DNA of 54,701 nt from Bacteroidales bacterium (GTDB lineage: Bacteria > Bacteroidota > Bacteroidia > Bacteroidales > UBA7960). Shown piece by piece: positions 46,401 to 54,580 of the stretch (positions within the stretch are counted from its first letter, which is position 1; each line of letters opens with the position of its first letter). The DNA lies in the NCBI GenBank assembly GCA_007125585.1, contig SLCY01000095.1, forward strand, positions 1 to 54,701, read 5' to 3'. The notes beneath the pieces were generated by a model. That model was not told the DNA's origin. It worked only from the letters and a program-made list of their open reading frames with translations, and did not search any database. The position numbers and the translations under genes were made by a program.

Positions 46401-46550
46401 GATCTGCAACTTGTAGGATACAGCAATGCGTTCGCCGGCATCCCAGAAGCTGACAGTAGGCTCAATCGTCAAAAGATAGATAAGGGCGGCGAGGGCGAAC
46501 AGCCCCCACCCAATGTAATTGTTGAGCTTGCGGTACAGGATCTCATCCAT
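43458..46550 (-). CDS. DUF2723 membrane protein (TMEM260-like)
   Basis: A 1,030-residue protein. The N-terminal half has a dozen or so membrane helices and the family signature [26 protein letters not shown] (about 34-59), whose acidic residues resemble the first-loop catalytic Asp/Glu of GT-C glycosyltransferases. The C-terminal ~400 residues are soluble ([35 protein letters not shown]), followed by helical, TPR-like sequence. The family includes animal TMEM260, a protein O-mannosyltransferase, so glycosylation of exported proteins is a reasonable inference. It stands alone upstream of rimP. Donor and target are unknown. Confidence 0.85.
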   Translation of the reverse strand: [1030 protein letters not shown]

Positions 46551-46675
46551 GGCTTTAATGATTCATTTGTCCTTGAGCGACTTAAAGTAATGCTTTGCGC
46601 CAGCTGGCAGCATGCGAAATTAAGAAAAAAAGCGTCATGAAGACGGGTTTTTAACATCTATTTGTATTTCACAAC

Positions 46676-46705
46676 TTGCCCTTAAAAATAATTTTCCTAA
46701 CTTTG
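46676..46705 (+). promoter_or_regulatory. Bacteroidota-type promoter of tRNA-Gln
   Basis: TTG at 46676-46678 (in ACTTGC), a 19-base spacer, then TAACTTTG at 46698-46705. Mature tRNA starts 17 bases after the box. Together with the tRNA-Ser promoter it defines the local promoter consensus. Confidence 0.85.
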
Positions 46706-46721
46706 CCGACCTTTACCGGAT

Positions 46722-46792
46722 TGACCGATGGTGTAACGGTAGCACTACAGTTTTTGGAGCTGTCTGTCCAGGTTCGAATCCTGGTCGGTCAA
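46722..46792 (+). tRNA. tRNA-Gln (anticodon UUG)
   Basis: 71 nt. Acceptor TGACCGA/TCGGTCA, D loop GTGTAACGGTAG, anticodon stem ACAGT/GCTGT around the loop TTTTGGA with TTG at 34-36, T arm CCAGG-TTCGAAT-CCTGG, discriminator A. CCA is not encoded. Confidence 0.96.
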
Positions 46793-46802
46793 CGTTGGAA
46801 CG

Positions 46803-46832
46803 AAAGAGCCCCTGGTTGCCAGGGGCTCTTTT
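46803..46832 (+). terminator. Rho-independent terminator of tRNA-Gln
   Basis: A perfect 13-bp stem (AAAGAGCCCCTGG / CCAGGGGCTCTTT, 3-nt loop) ending in a TTTT run, ten bases after the tRNA. Confidence 0.92.
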
Positions 46833-46879
46833 AATGAATACAACCAAATATTTCTCTGGCGATCCATCAATTTGAATGA

Positions 46880-47236
46880 TTACCCGGATTTTTTCAGAAG
46901 GGTTTGATCTTTTCCGGGCAGACCTCTAACCACCAAATCGTAGGAGTGGTCAATCCATTCCTTCAGGGTGCTGTCGGGCACTGATCCTTCCATCATCACC
47001 CTGTTCCAGTGTTTTTTATTCATATGATAACCGGGCAACACCGCAGGATACTGCTCTCGCAGTTCAATGGCTTTCATCGGGTCACATTTCAGGTTTACAG
47101 ATTCAAAGAGGTCCACATCGGTAAGGGCAAATAGTTTACCCATCACTTTAAAACACAAGGTATCCCGGTCAAAGGGAAAGCCCTCAGTTACTTTTTTCTT
47201 TGCGATACAGTCGTTGCGAAATTCTTCAATATTCAT
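46880..47236 (-). CDS. MmcQ/YjbR-family protein
   Basis: A 118-residue protein of the YjbR (CyaY-like fold, MmcQ/YjbR) family, often called DNA-binding but of uncertain role. Visible are MNIEEFRNDCIAKKKVTEGFPFD, CFKVMGKLFALTDVD, LKCDPMKAIELREQYPAVLPGYHMNKKHWNRV and WIDHSYDLVVRGL, all conserved in the family. The ATG at 47236 is chosen for the family start. The upstream frame overlaps the tag remnant. It is read from the same strand as the MFS gene. Confidence 0.93.
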   Translation of the reverse strand: MNIEEFRNDCIAKKKVTEGFPFDRDTLCFKVMGKLFALTDVDLFESVNLKCDPMKAIELREQYPAVLPGYHMNKKHWNRVMMEGSVPDSTLKEWIDHSYDLVVRGLPGKDQTLLKKSG

Positions 47237-47286
47237 AATACAGTAACCCATTTGGGGACAGAGGCCAGCACTTTTTCGTACACAGG

Positions 47287-47414
47287 GCAGTCTTTCTGAT
47301 GATTGCGGCATCGTTCAATAAACGCGCTTTTCCCGTTAGCCCATAACGTGCAATGGTTGTGATATCAAAATCATCAAAAGCCTTGCGAAACCTCTCCTCT
47401 TTTTTAAGGATCAT
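47287..47414 (-). pseudogene. tag: Remnant of DNA-3-methyladenine glycosylase I (tag)
   Basis: The minus-strand frame starting at 47414 translates MILKKEERFRKAFDDFDITT, then IARYG...ARLLNDAAIIRK. This matches the helical segment of Tag that follows the catalytic N-terminus (family pattern: ILKKRExFRKAFxxFD...VARYxxxxxxxLLxDxGIIRN). Only about 40 residues remain. The N-terminal zinc-binding cysteine and catalytic residues and the C-terminal half are missing. The remnant begins within the last codons of the MFS gene and ends before the YjbR-like gene. Identification is by eye, but the pattern is characteristic. Confidence 0.65.
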
Positions 47415-48804
47415 TTCCTGGGGAGGGATAGCCCCGGACAGTCCCCCTTGCCATCGAAAAGTATATTCCGGCCAGACTGATGACAAAGAAAGTGATAAAG
47501 CCCCACTGAACGGCACGCAAAAACAGGGAGTCGGGCACCGCCTCGATGGCCTGGCCACCAAACATGGCGGCAAAGAAGAGCGTGGCAATGGTCATGCTTG
47601 TAATTTGTCCGACAACCCGCATTGTGGCAGCAGAGCCGGAAGCCAATCCCAGCTTTGAGTTATCGACTGAGCTCATGATGGTGTTCATATTGGGTGAAGA
47701 GAAAAAGGCAAAGCCCAGCCCTACCCAAATGAGGGTCACAACAATCATCCATGTGGGTGTTTTGTCCGACAAAAATGAAAAAGCCAAAAGCCCGATGCTG
47801 CACATAACCATTCCCAGAGTGGCTATCAGGCGGGACTCCAATCGGTCTGACAGCTTGCCTGCCAGTGGCGAAAACAAGGCCATGACCACCGGTTGGGCGA
47901 TCAAAATGGTTCCGGCATCCAGCGGGGAAAGACCCTTTACCTTCTGTAAATACAAACTCAGAAAAAACACGATGGCAAAAGTGGCTACGTAATTTATCAG
48001 GGCTGCCAGGTTGGAAAAGGCGAACAGACGATTTTTGATGAACAGGCTGGTTTCGATGACGGGCACAGCAGCCTTGCTTTCCACAATCCAGAATAACACC
48101 AGGGCCAGTCCGCCGCCCAACATCATCACCAGGCCTGCAATGTCAGGGATACGGGAAGAGCCGTATACCATCAAAACCAATCCCGTCATATATAATACCG
48201 TCCCAAGCATATCGGGTTTTTTGGCCTTGTCAGGGCTAACATCATCCTTGTCAAGGAATACAAATGCAAGCAGTCCGGTAAGGGTGCCGAGGATGGCGGA
48301 CACATAAAAGATGGACCGCCACCCCAGATACTCTGTCAGGAAGCCACCGACAAAAGGCCCGAATGCAAGTCCGAGGTAAACCGCCGCCACCGAAATACCG
48401 ATAACACGCCCCCTGTGCTGTGGTAAAAATGCCGATACCAGGATGGCAGGACCGGTAGTACTGACAAAGGCGGCGCCGATCCCCTGGATGAAACGAAAAA
48501 TGATGAGCTGGTAACCCGAAAAGGCCAGCGCACACAAGAATGAAGACGCACTGAAAATGATCACCCCTGCCTTGAACAGGCGACGGATGCCGGTCAGATC
48601 ACCCCAGCGGCCCACCGGCAGCAAAAACATCGCCGTGGCAAGCAAGAAGGCGGTGATCATCCAGCTCAGCTTCACCGCGTCCAGTCGGAAGCTTGTTTCA
48701 ATAGCAGGCAAGGCAATGGTGATCGACGATATGAGAAAGGTGCTCATAAAGGCCGTAACGGCCACAATGGCCATGATGGAGGTTTGCTTCCGGGTCCACT
48801 TCAT
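47404..48804 (-). CDS. MFS drug-type exporter (DHA2-like)
   Basis: A 466-residue inner-membrane proton antiporter with about 14 membrane helices. The motif A-like GRWGDLTGIRRLF lies after the second helix, and VSTTGPAILVSAFLPQHRGRVIGISVAAVYLGLAFGPFVGGFL carries motif C. This is the EmrB/QacA (DHA2) pattern of multidrug exporters. The C-terminal tail (RGYPSPGNDP) runs into the tag remnant, so the original 3' end may have been changed. A TATTTTTG box and an 18-bp palindrome in front suggest control by a repressor. The substrate is unknown. Confidence 0.9.
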   Translation of the reverse strand: MKWTRKQTSIMAIVAVTAFMSTFLISSITIALPAIETSFRLDAVKLSWMITAFLLATAMFLLPVGRWGDLTGIRRLFKAGVIIFSASSFLCALAFSGYQLIIFRFIQGIGAAFVSTTGPAILVSAFLPQHRGRVIGISVAAVYLGLAFGPFVGGFLTEYLGWRSIFYVSAILGTLTGLLAFVFLDKDDVSPDKAKKPDMLGTVLYMTGLVLMVYGSSRIPDIAGLVMMLGGGLALVLFWIVESKAAVPVIETSLFIKNRLFAFSNLAALINYVATFAIVFFLSLYLQKVKGLSPLDAGTILIAQPVVMALFSPLAGKLSDRLESRLIATLGMVMCSIGLLAFSFLSDKTPTWMIVVTLIWVGLGFAFFSSPNMNTIMSSVDNSKLGLASGSAATMRVVGQITSMTIATLFFAAMFGGQAIEAVPDSLFLRAVQWGFITFFVISLAGIYFSMARGTVRGYPSPGNDP

Positions 48805-48823
48805 AAGGGTTGACGCCTTCCGG

Positions 48824-48848
48824 GTTTGTTAACGAACAAACAAAAATA
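48824..48848 (-). promoter_or_regulatory. Promoter with overlapping palindromic operator of the MFS gene
   Basis: The minus strand reads TATTTTTG (48841-48848), directly followed by the palindrome GTTTGTTAACGAACAAAC (48824-48841; 7-bp arms, 4-nt centre). The predicted mRNA start falls within the palindrome, the classic place for a repressor of the TetR or MarR kind. No regulator gene lies nearby. Confidence 0.6.
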
Positions 48849-49128
48849 CCGAAATCATTTGTTTGAACTAACAGGGTGGTCTCTGATACAGCAAATAATC
48901 GTTTTCGTTGGGGGTTTATTTGCTGATGCCTGAAACTTACGCAACGCATGCCGGTATTCTTCATTGAAAAAAAGTTTTTTTGCGTAATGTAATGTCTGCC
49001 CAAGAAAAGATGATCACTGACCACAGGCACGTTACCGAAGCGGACTGCCGGAGGCTATTGAAGTAGTCCGCACCCAACATTGATATAGGGATCCCACTAT
49101 AAAACAATGAACAGAGACGGAAAAAGGA
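48849..49128. other. Gene-free stretch between the MFS gene and ldhA
   Basis: Apart from the promoter/operator at its left end I see no gene, RNA or terminator with a proper T-run. The symmetric TTTTTTT/AAAAAAA segment near 48967-48981 (AAAAAAAGTTTTTTT) is the only notable structure. Confidence 0.4.
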
Positions 49129-50136
49129 TCAGCATTCTTTCAACAGCTTGCAGCTCACTTCATTTTCAGTTTCCTGCTTGTTTTCATAGTCATCAAAGTT
49201 TTTCAAGGTTATTCGTGTAATCTCTTCAAGGCTTTCTTTGGTGAAAAAACCCTGATGGGCAGTGATAAGCACATTGGGAAACAGCATCAGCCTGGCTATC
49301 TGATCATCGCGAATGATCACCTCGGAAAGGTCACGAAAGAAAAGTTTCTCTTCCTGCTCATAAACATCGATGCCGAGCGAACCCAGGTGGTTCTGCTTGA
49401 GAGACTCTATCACGGCCGATGTGTCCACCAGCTTGCCACGACTGGTGTTAATGAGCATGGCACCCTTTTTCATTTTGCCTAAAGTTTCCTGATTGATCAG
49501 ATGGCTCGTTTCGGGGGTCAGGGGGCAATGCAAACTCAGAATATCACTATTGGCTAAAACGTCGTCCAGCGCCATGTAGTGAACACCTTTTTGCGTGAGT
49601 GCCTTTGAAGGGTATTTATCAAAAGCAATTATTTCAGTGCCAAAACCCTGGGCGATTCGAATGAATGCCTGACCGATTTTTCCCGTTCCTATCACACCAA
49701 TGGTTTTTCCGTTCACGTTAAAACCTGTAAGTCTATCCAGGGAAAAGTTCCCATCTCTGATCCTGTTGTAGGCTTTATGGGTTTTGCGAGCAAGGGTCAG
49801 AATCAGGGCGACAGCATGTTCTGCAACAGCTTCGGGTGAGTAAGCGGGGACCCGCATGATACGGACATTGTGTTTTTCTGCCGCTTTCAGGTCAACATTG
49901 TTAAATCCGGCGCAACGCAATGCCACCAGGCCTACATCCATCTCTGACAGCCTTTTGAGAATATCCGCATCCACCTTGTCATTTACAAAAACACAAACAC
50001 CGTCAAAACCATCGGCAAGCTGCACGGTATTGGACTTTAAGCGTGTTTCAAAGAATTCAAAACGGTGCTTATCGCTACTGTTTTCAAAGAAATGCCTGTC
50101 ATATGCCTGGGTTGAGAAAAAAGCTATTTTTGTCAT
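49129..50136 (-). CDS. ldhA: D-lactate dehydrogenase (2-hydroxyacid dehydrogenase)
   Basis: A 335-residue NAD-dependent enzyme reducing pyruvate to D-lactate. It has the Rossmann motif GTGKIG (150-155), the catalytic R233 (INTSRGKLVD), the Glu in DVYEQEE (about 260-262), and H294 in TAHQGFFT. The run DVYEQEEKLFFRD is typical of the LdhA/FldH branch rather than of phosphoglycerate or glyoxylate enzymes. It is divergent from the lactate permease, sharing a 160-base control region with GATATTTG (50171-50178), one base off the promoter consensus. Together the pair forms a lactate production/transport module. Confidence 0.93.
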   Translation of the reverse strand: MTKIAFFSTQAYDRHFFENSSDKHRFEFFETRLKSNTVQLADGFDGVCVFVNDKVDADILKRLSEMDVGLVALRCAGFNNVDLKAAEKHNVRIMRVPAYSPEAVAEHAVALILTLARKTHKAYNRIRDGNFSLDRLTGFNVNGKTIGVIGTGKIGQAFIRIAQGFGTEIIAFDKYPSKALTQKGVHYMALDDVLANSDILSLHCPLTPETSHLINQETLGKMKKGAMLINTSRGKLVDTSAVIESLKQNHLGSLGIDVYEQEEKLFFRDLSEVIIRDDQIARLMLFPNVLITAHQGFFTKESLEEITRITLKNFDDYENKQETENEVSCKLLKEC

Positions 50137-50296
50137 ATCATTGGTTGTTGATTAGTAAACAATAAATAAACAAATATCTGTTGCTTATTGTTTTAAAGGT
50201 CGGTGGGATCATCTAACCCCACTCAACCCAAAACAGCCATTTGATAACTTGTTCCGAAGTATTAATGACCAATCGGGGTTTAACAAACAACTAAAA

Positions 50297-51979
50297 ATGT
50301 CAGAAGGGTTATTATCGTTGTTTGCCTTCTTACCGGTCCTTTCTATTTTCGTTTTGATGGTAGCTTTTCGTTGGCCGGCCACGAAAGCTATGCCCGTTTC
50401 GTTTATCCTGACGCTGGCACTGGTCATTGTTATCTGGAACATGCCTGCAGCCTGGATTGCCGCAGCATCGTTGAGCGGTGTGGTTGTGGCCTTTAATATA
50501 TTGTTGATCGTTTTTGGGGCACTAGCTTTGTTGTTTACCCTTCGTGAAAGCGGTGCCATCGGCGTGATAAACAAAGGATTCTCAAGCATTTCAGCCGACA
50601 AGAGGATTCAAGCGATCATCATAACATGGCTTTTCGGAAGCTTTATTGAAGGGGCTGCCGGATTTGGCACACCTGCAGCCCTGGCTGCACCACTTTTACT
50701 CTCTCTGGGATTTCCTGCCCTGGCAGCCGTCATGGTTGCACTGATTGCCAACAGCACCGCAGTATCATTTGGTGCGGTCGGCACACCCATACTGATTGGC
50801 ACCGGGAGTTCCCTGAACCTGCCAGCAATTGAGCAGGCGATCCTGGATAACGGAATGACCTTTGATACATTCATACACCATACAGCTACATGGACAGCAC
50901 TGTTTCATCTCATTCCCGGCATCTTGATCCCACTGATCATGACAAGCATGTTAACCCGCTTTTTCGGGAAAAACAAAAGCATCAGGGATGGATTAAAAAT
51001 ATGGCCCTATGCTTTGTTTGCAGGGTTATGCTTCGTGCTTCCATACACACTGGTGGCGGTCTTTCTCGGCCCGGAGTTCCCGTCAATCATCGGTGGCCTG
51101 ATCGGATTAATGGTGCTGATCCCTGCCACCAAAAGAGGCTTCCTCGTCCCAAAAGAAACATGGGACTTCCCGGAACGCAGTCAATGGAAATCATCATGGA
51201 TGGGCGGCATTGAAGTGAAACCCGAAACCAAGCTGGCAGACATTTCATTGCAAAAAGCCTGGACACCTTATGTACTGATCGGATTATTACTGATCATAAG
51301 CCGGGTTCGCTTTTTACCAATACACCATTGGATCAGTTCGGTCATGATCAACATTGACAATTTGTTTGGAACCTACACCACCATCGAATTTGAACCGCTC
51401 AGTAATCCGGGCATATTTCCTTTCCTTCTCATTGCCCTTATCTGTATTCCTTTATTCGGCATGACGTTTAAACAGGTCAAAATGGCATGGCACGAGTCTT
51501 TTCAACGGATAAAAGGACCGGCTATCGCTTTGATCTTTGCCGTTCCACTGGTCCGTCTGATGATGCAATCGGGCAACAATCCCGAGGAATTGATCAGTAT
51601 GCCACTGATGATGGCATCATTCATTGCAGACAAAACCGGTGCAGCATGGCCATTCGTAAGTCCTTTTGTGGGAGCACTTGGCACGTTCATGTCGGGATCC
51701 AATGCCGTATCAAATATGTTGTTTTCACTCTTTCAATATGCGGTTGCCGAGGAAACCGGCATTTCCCGTATCTTAACAGTGAGCCTGCAAAACATGGGTG
51801 GCGGCGCAGGCAATATGATCGGTGTACACAACATCATCGCAGCCTGCGCTACAGTCGGGCTAAGCGGTGTTGAGGGTGAACTATTGAAAAAAAATATCAT
51901 CCCGGTAATCATCACAGCTTCAATAGCCGGACTTGCCGGCATGCTGCTGATACATGCGACAGGGATAAACCTTTTCTAA
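50297..51979 (+). CDS. lldP: L-lactate permease (LldP/LctP family)
   Basis: A 560-residue inner-membrane symporter with 12 or more membrane helices. It carries the family sequences [68 protein letters not shown] and [24 protein letters not shown]. The family imports or exports lactate and glycolate with protons. Length is normal. ATG 50297 gives [15 protein letters not shown]; the frame is open 16 codons further up without family sequence. It is divergent from ldhA. Confidence 0.94.
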   Translation: MSEGLLSLFAFLPVLSIFVLMVAFRWPATKAMPVSFILTLALVIVIWNMPAAWIAAASLSGVVVAFNILLIVFGALALLFTLRESGAIGVINKGFSSISADKRIQAIIITWLFGSFIEGAAGFGTPAALAAPLLLSLGFPALAAVMVALIANSTAVSFGAVGTPILIGTGSSLNLPAIEQAILDNGMTFDTFIHHTATWTALFHLIPGILIPLIMTSMLTRFFGKNKSIRDGLKIWPYALFAGLCFVLPYTLVAVFLGPEFPSIIGGLIGLMVLIPATKRGFLVPKETWDFPERSQWKSSWMGGIEVKPETKLADISLQKAWTPYVLIGLLLIISRVRFLPIHHWISSVMINIDNLFGTYTTIEFEPLSNPGIFPFLLIALICIPLFGMTFKQVKMAWHESFQRIKGPAIALIFAVPLVRLMMQSGNNPEELISMPLMMASFIADKTGAAWPFVSPFVGALGTFMSGSNAVSNMLFSLFQYAVAEETGISRILTVSLQNMGGGAGNMIGVHNIIAACATVGLSGVEGELLKKNIIPVIITASIAGLAGMLLIHATGINLF

Positions 51980-52205
51980 TATCCTCATTGAGGAAATCCC
52001 CATGACTGTCAGCCTATGACGACTGGATACGCGCCGGCAGGCCTCGCATATCAACCAGGGCAGGGAATAAAATGGCCGCCGTGGGGAAGTCACCGAAGAA
52101 GCAGCCGCTGAACGGGAAGACCCTGAAGATGAATCTTGTTTGCTATGGGTTCCGTTTCATAAAAATAATTATCTTGCTACCTGATGGATCCCACTCTGAT
52201 AGTCT
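51980..52205. other. Gap between lldP and the PagL-like gene
   Basis: No gene, RNA or promoter consensus is seen. A short stem (TCCTCATTGAGGA, just after the lldP stop) has no T-run. Confidence 0.4.
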
Positions 52206-53309
52206 ATGATGATCAAAAACGGCTGCCATATATTCATATTACTCATTGCGTGCTCTTCCCTGTTAAACGCTAATGAAAATGTAACTGATGACAGAGGGGT
52301 TGTCTATTATAATCTGAATATCCACCGGGGAAGGATGGCGCCTCATGTCGCACTGCAGGCTGCCTTGAAGCAGGATAAAATAACAGGTGTCGACCTTAAT
52401 GCCATTTTTTTAAACCGTAATGAAGCCACATTGAAGAGTTCGGTGGCCGGTGTCGGCTACTTTATGTCAAACCTTGGAAATAATGAGGTATATGGCCATG
52501 TTCACGCTGCCTATTTTAGCATGCTGTTCCCACTGCTGACCAATAAATATCCGGTTCAGCTAAAATTAGGCATGGGACCAGGATATGTTACCAAAAAGCA
52601 TGATCCTGAAAACAACCATCTCAACAGGGCTGTAGGTTCTCATCTTAATGTTTACGGACAAATTTCTTTAACGGGCGGGATCCCGATCATTGAAGAAAGA
52701 TTGTTGCTAAGGATCGGAATGTCATTTAATCACGTATCAAACGGATTGGTTGTTGCACCCAATCAGGGAATCAATACGCTGACCATTCATTCTGGCTTGG
52801 ATTTGAGCTCGAACCACAGGCATTCCGGTGCTCTCTCTGTTGGGCAAGACATGAAGGAAAAAGAGAAAAACTGCTTTGCCATCATGTTTGCTTCAGGCAT
52901 TAAGGAGGTTGACAAAACTGCAGGCAAAAAGATATTTACATCAAGTTTGATATTTGATTATGGGTATAGAATTCTTCCTGCAGTCAATGCAGGGATAGGG
53001 ATTAATGTTTTTTACAACGACACATGGGCTTATGATCCCTATATGAGTCCTGATATTGATGAGCCACCTGTCCCGATTCAATCTGCCATTCACCTGGTGA
53101 TGGAACTGGACAAAAACCCTGTTGCGATTATCCTGAATCCGGGTTTCTACATCTATAAACCCACAAGGGATATTCCGGATTTCACCGGTCGCCTTGGTGT
53201 CAGGTATTCTTTCAGGAACAATCTCTCGATCATGTTCGCCATCAAGCATCACTGGTTTGCCCTGGCTGATTATTTCGAATGGGGCATAGGGTATAGAGTT
53301 TTCAGGTGA
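52206..53309 (+). CDS. PagL-like lipid A deacylase (acyloxyacyl hydrolase family)
   Basis: A 367-residue exported protein. A signal peptide (about 1-23) is followed by amphipathic strands and the PagL catalytic motif FNHVSNG (H176, S178, N179), then PNQGINTL, as in PagL-type 3-O-deacylases. The glycine-rich LGMGPGYVTKKHDPENNHLNRAVGSH also fits. The protein is about twice the length of Pseudomonas PagL (about 170), with extra strands after the motif (FASSG-like, YGYRILPAVNAGIGINVFY), as in Bacteroidota members. Deacylation of lipid A in the outer membrane is the expected activity; the second half may be an additional barrel part. It stands alone. Confidence 0.82.
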   Translation: MMIKNGCHIFILLIACSSLLNANENVTDDRGVVYYNLNIHRGRMAPHVALQAALKQDKITGVDLNAIFLNRNEATLKSSVAGVGYFMSNLGNNEVYGHVHAAYFSMLFPLLTNKYPVQLKLGMGPGYVTKKHDPENNHLNRAVGSHLNVYGQISLTGGIPIIEERLLLRIGMSFNHVSNGLVVAPNQGINTLTIHSGLDLSSNHRHSGALSVGQDMKEKEKNCFAIMFASGIKEVDKTAGKKIFTSSLIFDYGYRILPAVNAGIGINVFYNDTWAYDPYMSPDIDEPPVPIQSAIHLVMELDKNPVAIILNPGFYIYKPTRDIPDFTGRLGVRYSFRNNLSIMFAIKHHWFALADYFEWGIGYRVFR

Positions 53310-53519
53310 TCAATGTACTTTTCTGTATTAATATTTGCGTTATGAGCTGTTATTTAAACTGTTATATTTTTTGGTTTTTCGCAGAATCTCGCTAAGTTTC
53401 GCAGGGTTTTCCGTGGTTACCCGGCAAATGACACTCCCCGCAAAAAGACCCGCAAGGCCTCCGGTGAGCTCTTTTCGTACAATGCCTATTGACGGCTGCA
53501 GGCAATGCTTCCTGCCAAT
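53310..53519. other. Convergent gap with TTTCGCAG-type low-complexity sequence
   Basis: Between the PagL-like gene and the EamA transporter (facing each other). TTTTTCGCAGAATCTCGCTAA and TTTCGCAGGGTTTTCC form an imperfect direct repeat at 53376-53413. No hairpin with a T-run is obvious. Confidence 0.4.
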
Positions 53520-54383
53520 CTAATCGGATTCACGCAGTACAGCGGTTTTTTCTTTGCGCAGCAATATCCCGGCAGCCAGGATCAGGCCCCCGCCAACGAG
53601 CATGTTCCAGGTAATTGCTTCGTTAAAGAAGAGTGTACCAAAAAATATGGCTGCCAGCACTTCCCAGTAAGTGAATAATGAATAATGGCTCATCTTCAGT
53701 TTTCTCAAGGCCAGAAAGAACAAAAGGAATGCGACGATGCCGATTAAAAAACCATACAATGATGCTACACCTGTTTGCACAAACGTTGGTACCGGTGTGT
53801 TGATAAAAATGAATGGGGCAAACGCAATGGCTCCGATGAGGTTTTGATAAAATATTGTTTCGGTCCGGCTGTAGTTTATTAATTCTTTTTTGAAGATGAT
53901 GGCCGTAATCGAAAAAATGATCGCGGAGAGCAGCATGGCGGCCATGCCGATGAAGTCCATGTTGCCAAACCTGATCTCCTGTGTCATGTACATGATGACA
54001 ATGCCAAGGAAAGCCATGCCTATCAGAGATGCCGTTCGTTTGGATACTATTTCCTTCAAGAAAATGGCGCTGAATATGGAAGCAAAAATCGGCCAGGTAA
54101 ATAGAATGATCACGGCATTGCCAATGGTGGTGTAGAGGTATCCGACAAAAAACAGGAACATCCGGATGGCATTTAACCCTGAGGCCACCAGCATGACCCT
54201 GTAATTGCCCCGGAATAGCTTTGTTTTCTTCCATGTCAAATAAGCCAGCAGGATTACGACAGGGATAAACATTCTGAAAAAGGTGATCGACGTTGATGGA
54301 AGATCAAGAAGTTTGATGAAAACGCCGCTCGATCCCCCTATTGTAGAGGCAAGAATGATTGCGAGATAAGGATTTAACTTCAT
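53520..54383 (-). CDS. EamA/DMT-family transporter
   Basis: A 287-residue inner-membrane protein with ten membrane helices in two EamA repeats. The first begins IILASTIGGSSGVFIKLL and the second FIGMAAMLLSAIIFSITAIIFKKEL. A basic C-terminal tail follows. Family members move amino acids, purines or nucleotide sugars; nothing here tells which. Its ATG lies 37 bases downstream of a 42-bp promoter-linked element, whose box is TGCATTTG. Confidence 0.9.
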   Translation of the reverse strand: MKLNPYLAIILASTIGGSSGVFIKLLDLPSTSITFFRMFIPVVILLAYLTWKKTKLFRGNYRVMLVASGLNAIRMFLFFVGYLYTTIGNAVIILFTWPIFASIFSAIFLKEIVSKRTASLIGMAFLGIVIMYMTQEIRFGNMDFIGMAAMLLSAIIFSITAIIFKKELINYSRTETIFYQNLIGAIAFAPFIFINTPVPTFVQTGVASLYGFLIGIVAFLLFFLALRKLKMSHYSLFTYWEVLAAIFFGTLFFNEAITWNMLVGGGLILAAGILLRKEKTAVLRESD

Positions 54384-54420
54384 AACAGGGCAAGCACTTT
54401 GTCAGTAGTAAGGTTCCTGC

Positions 54421-54462
54421 CAAATGCACATGAATTTTTTTTATGTGAAATTACACACAGAC
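54421..54462 (-). promoter_or_regulatory. 42-bp promoter-linked element, copy at the EamA gene
   Basis: On the minus strand it starts GTCTGTGTG and ends TGCATTTG (one base off TAnnTTTG). It aligns ungapped with 28771-28812 and 7702-7743. Similarity to the 7.6-kb copies continues about 15 bases further upstream (ATGAAAAAAAAT). Confidence 0.65.
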
Positions 54463-54519
54463 TCATGAAAAAAAATATCACCGCTTCTGATGCATCTGCT
54501 GCGGATCTTGCCAATTGCA

Positions 54520-54557
54520 AAGACACCCCGTTGGCATTGTTGCCAACGGAATGTCTT
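54520..54557 (-). terminator. Stable hairpin after the T9SS gene (possible terminator)
   Basis: AAGACA/TGTCTT, a 2x2 internal loop, then a 9-bp stem CCGTTGGCA/TGCCAACGG with a TTGT loop. It is 24 bases after the stop codon on the minus strand. There is no U-tract, so it may protect the 3' end rather than terminate. Confidence 0.45.
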
Positions 54558-54580
54558 CATGAATCTGCAGGCAACAGGTC

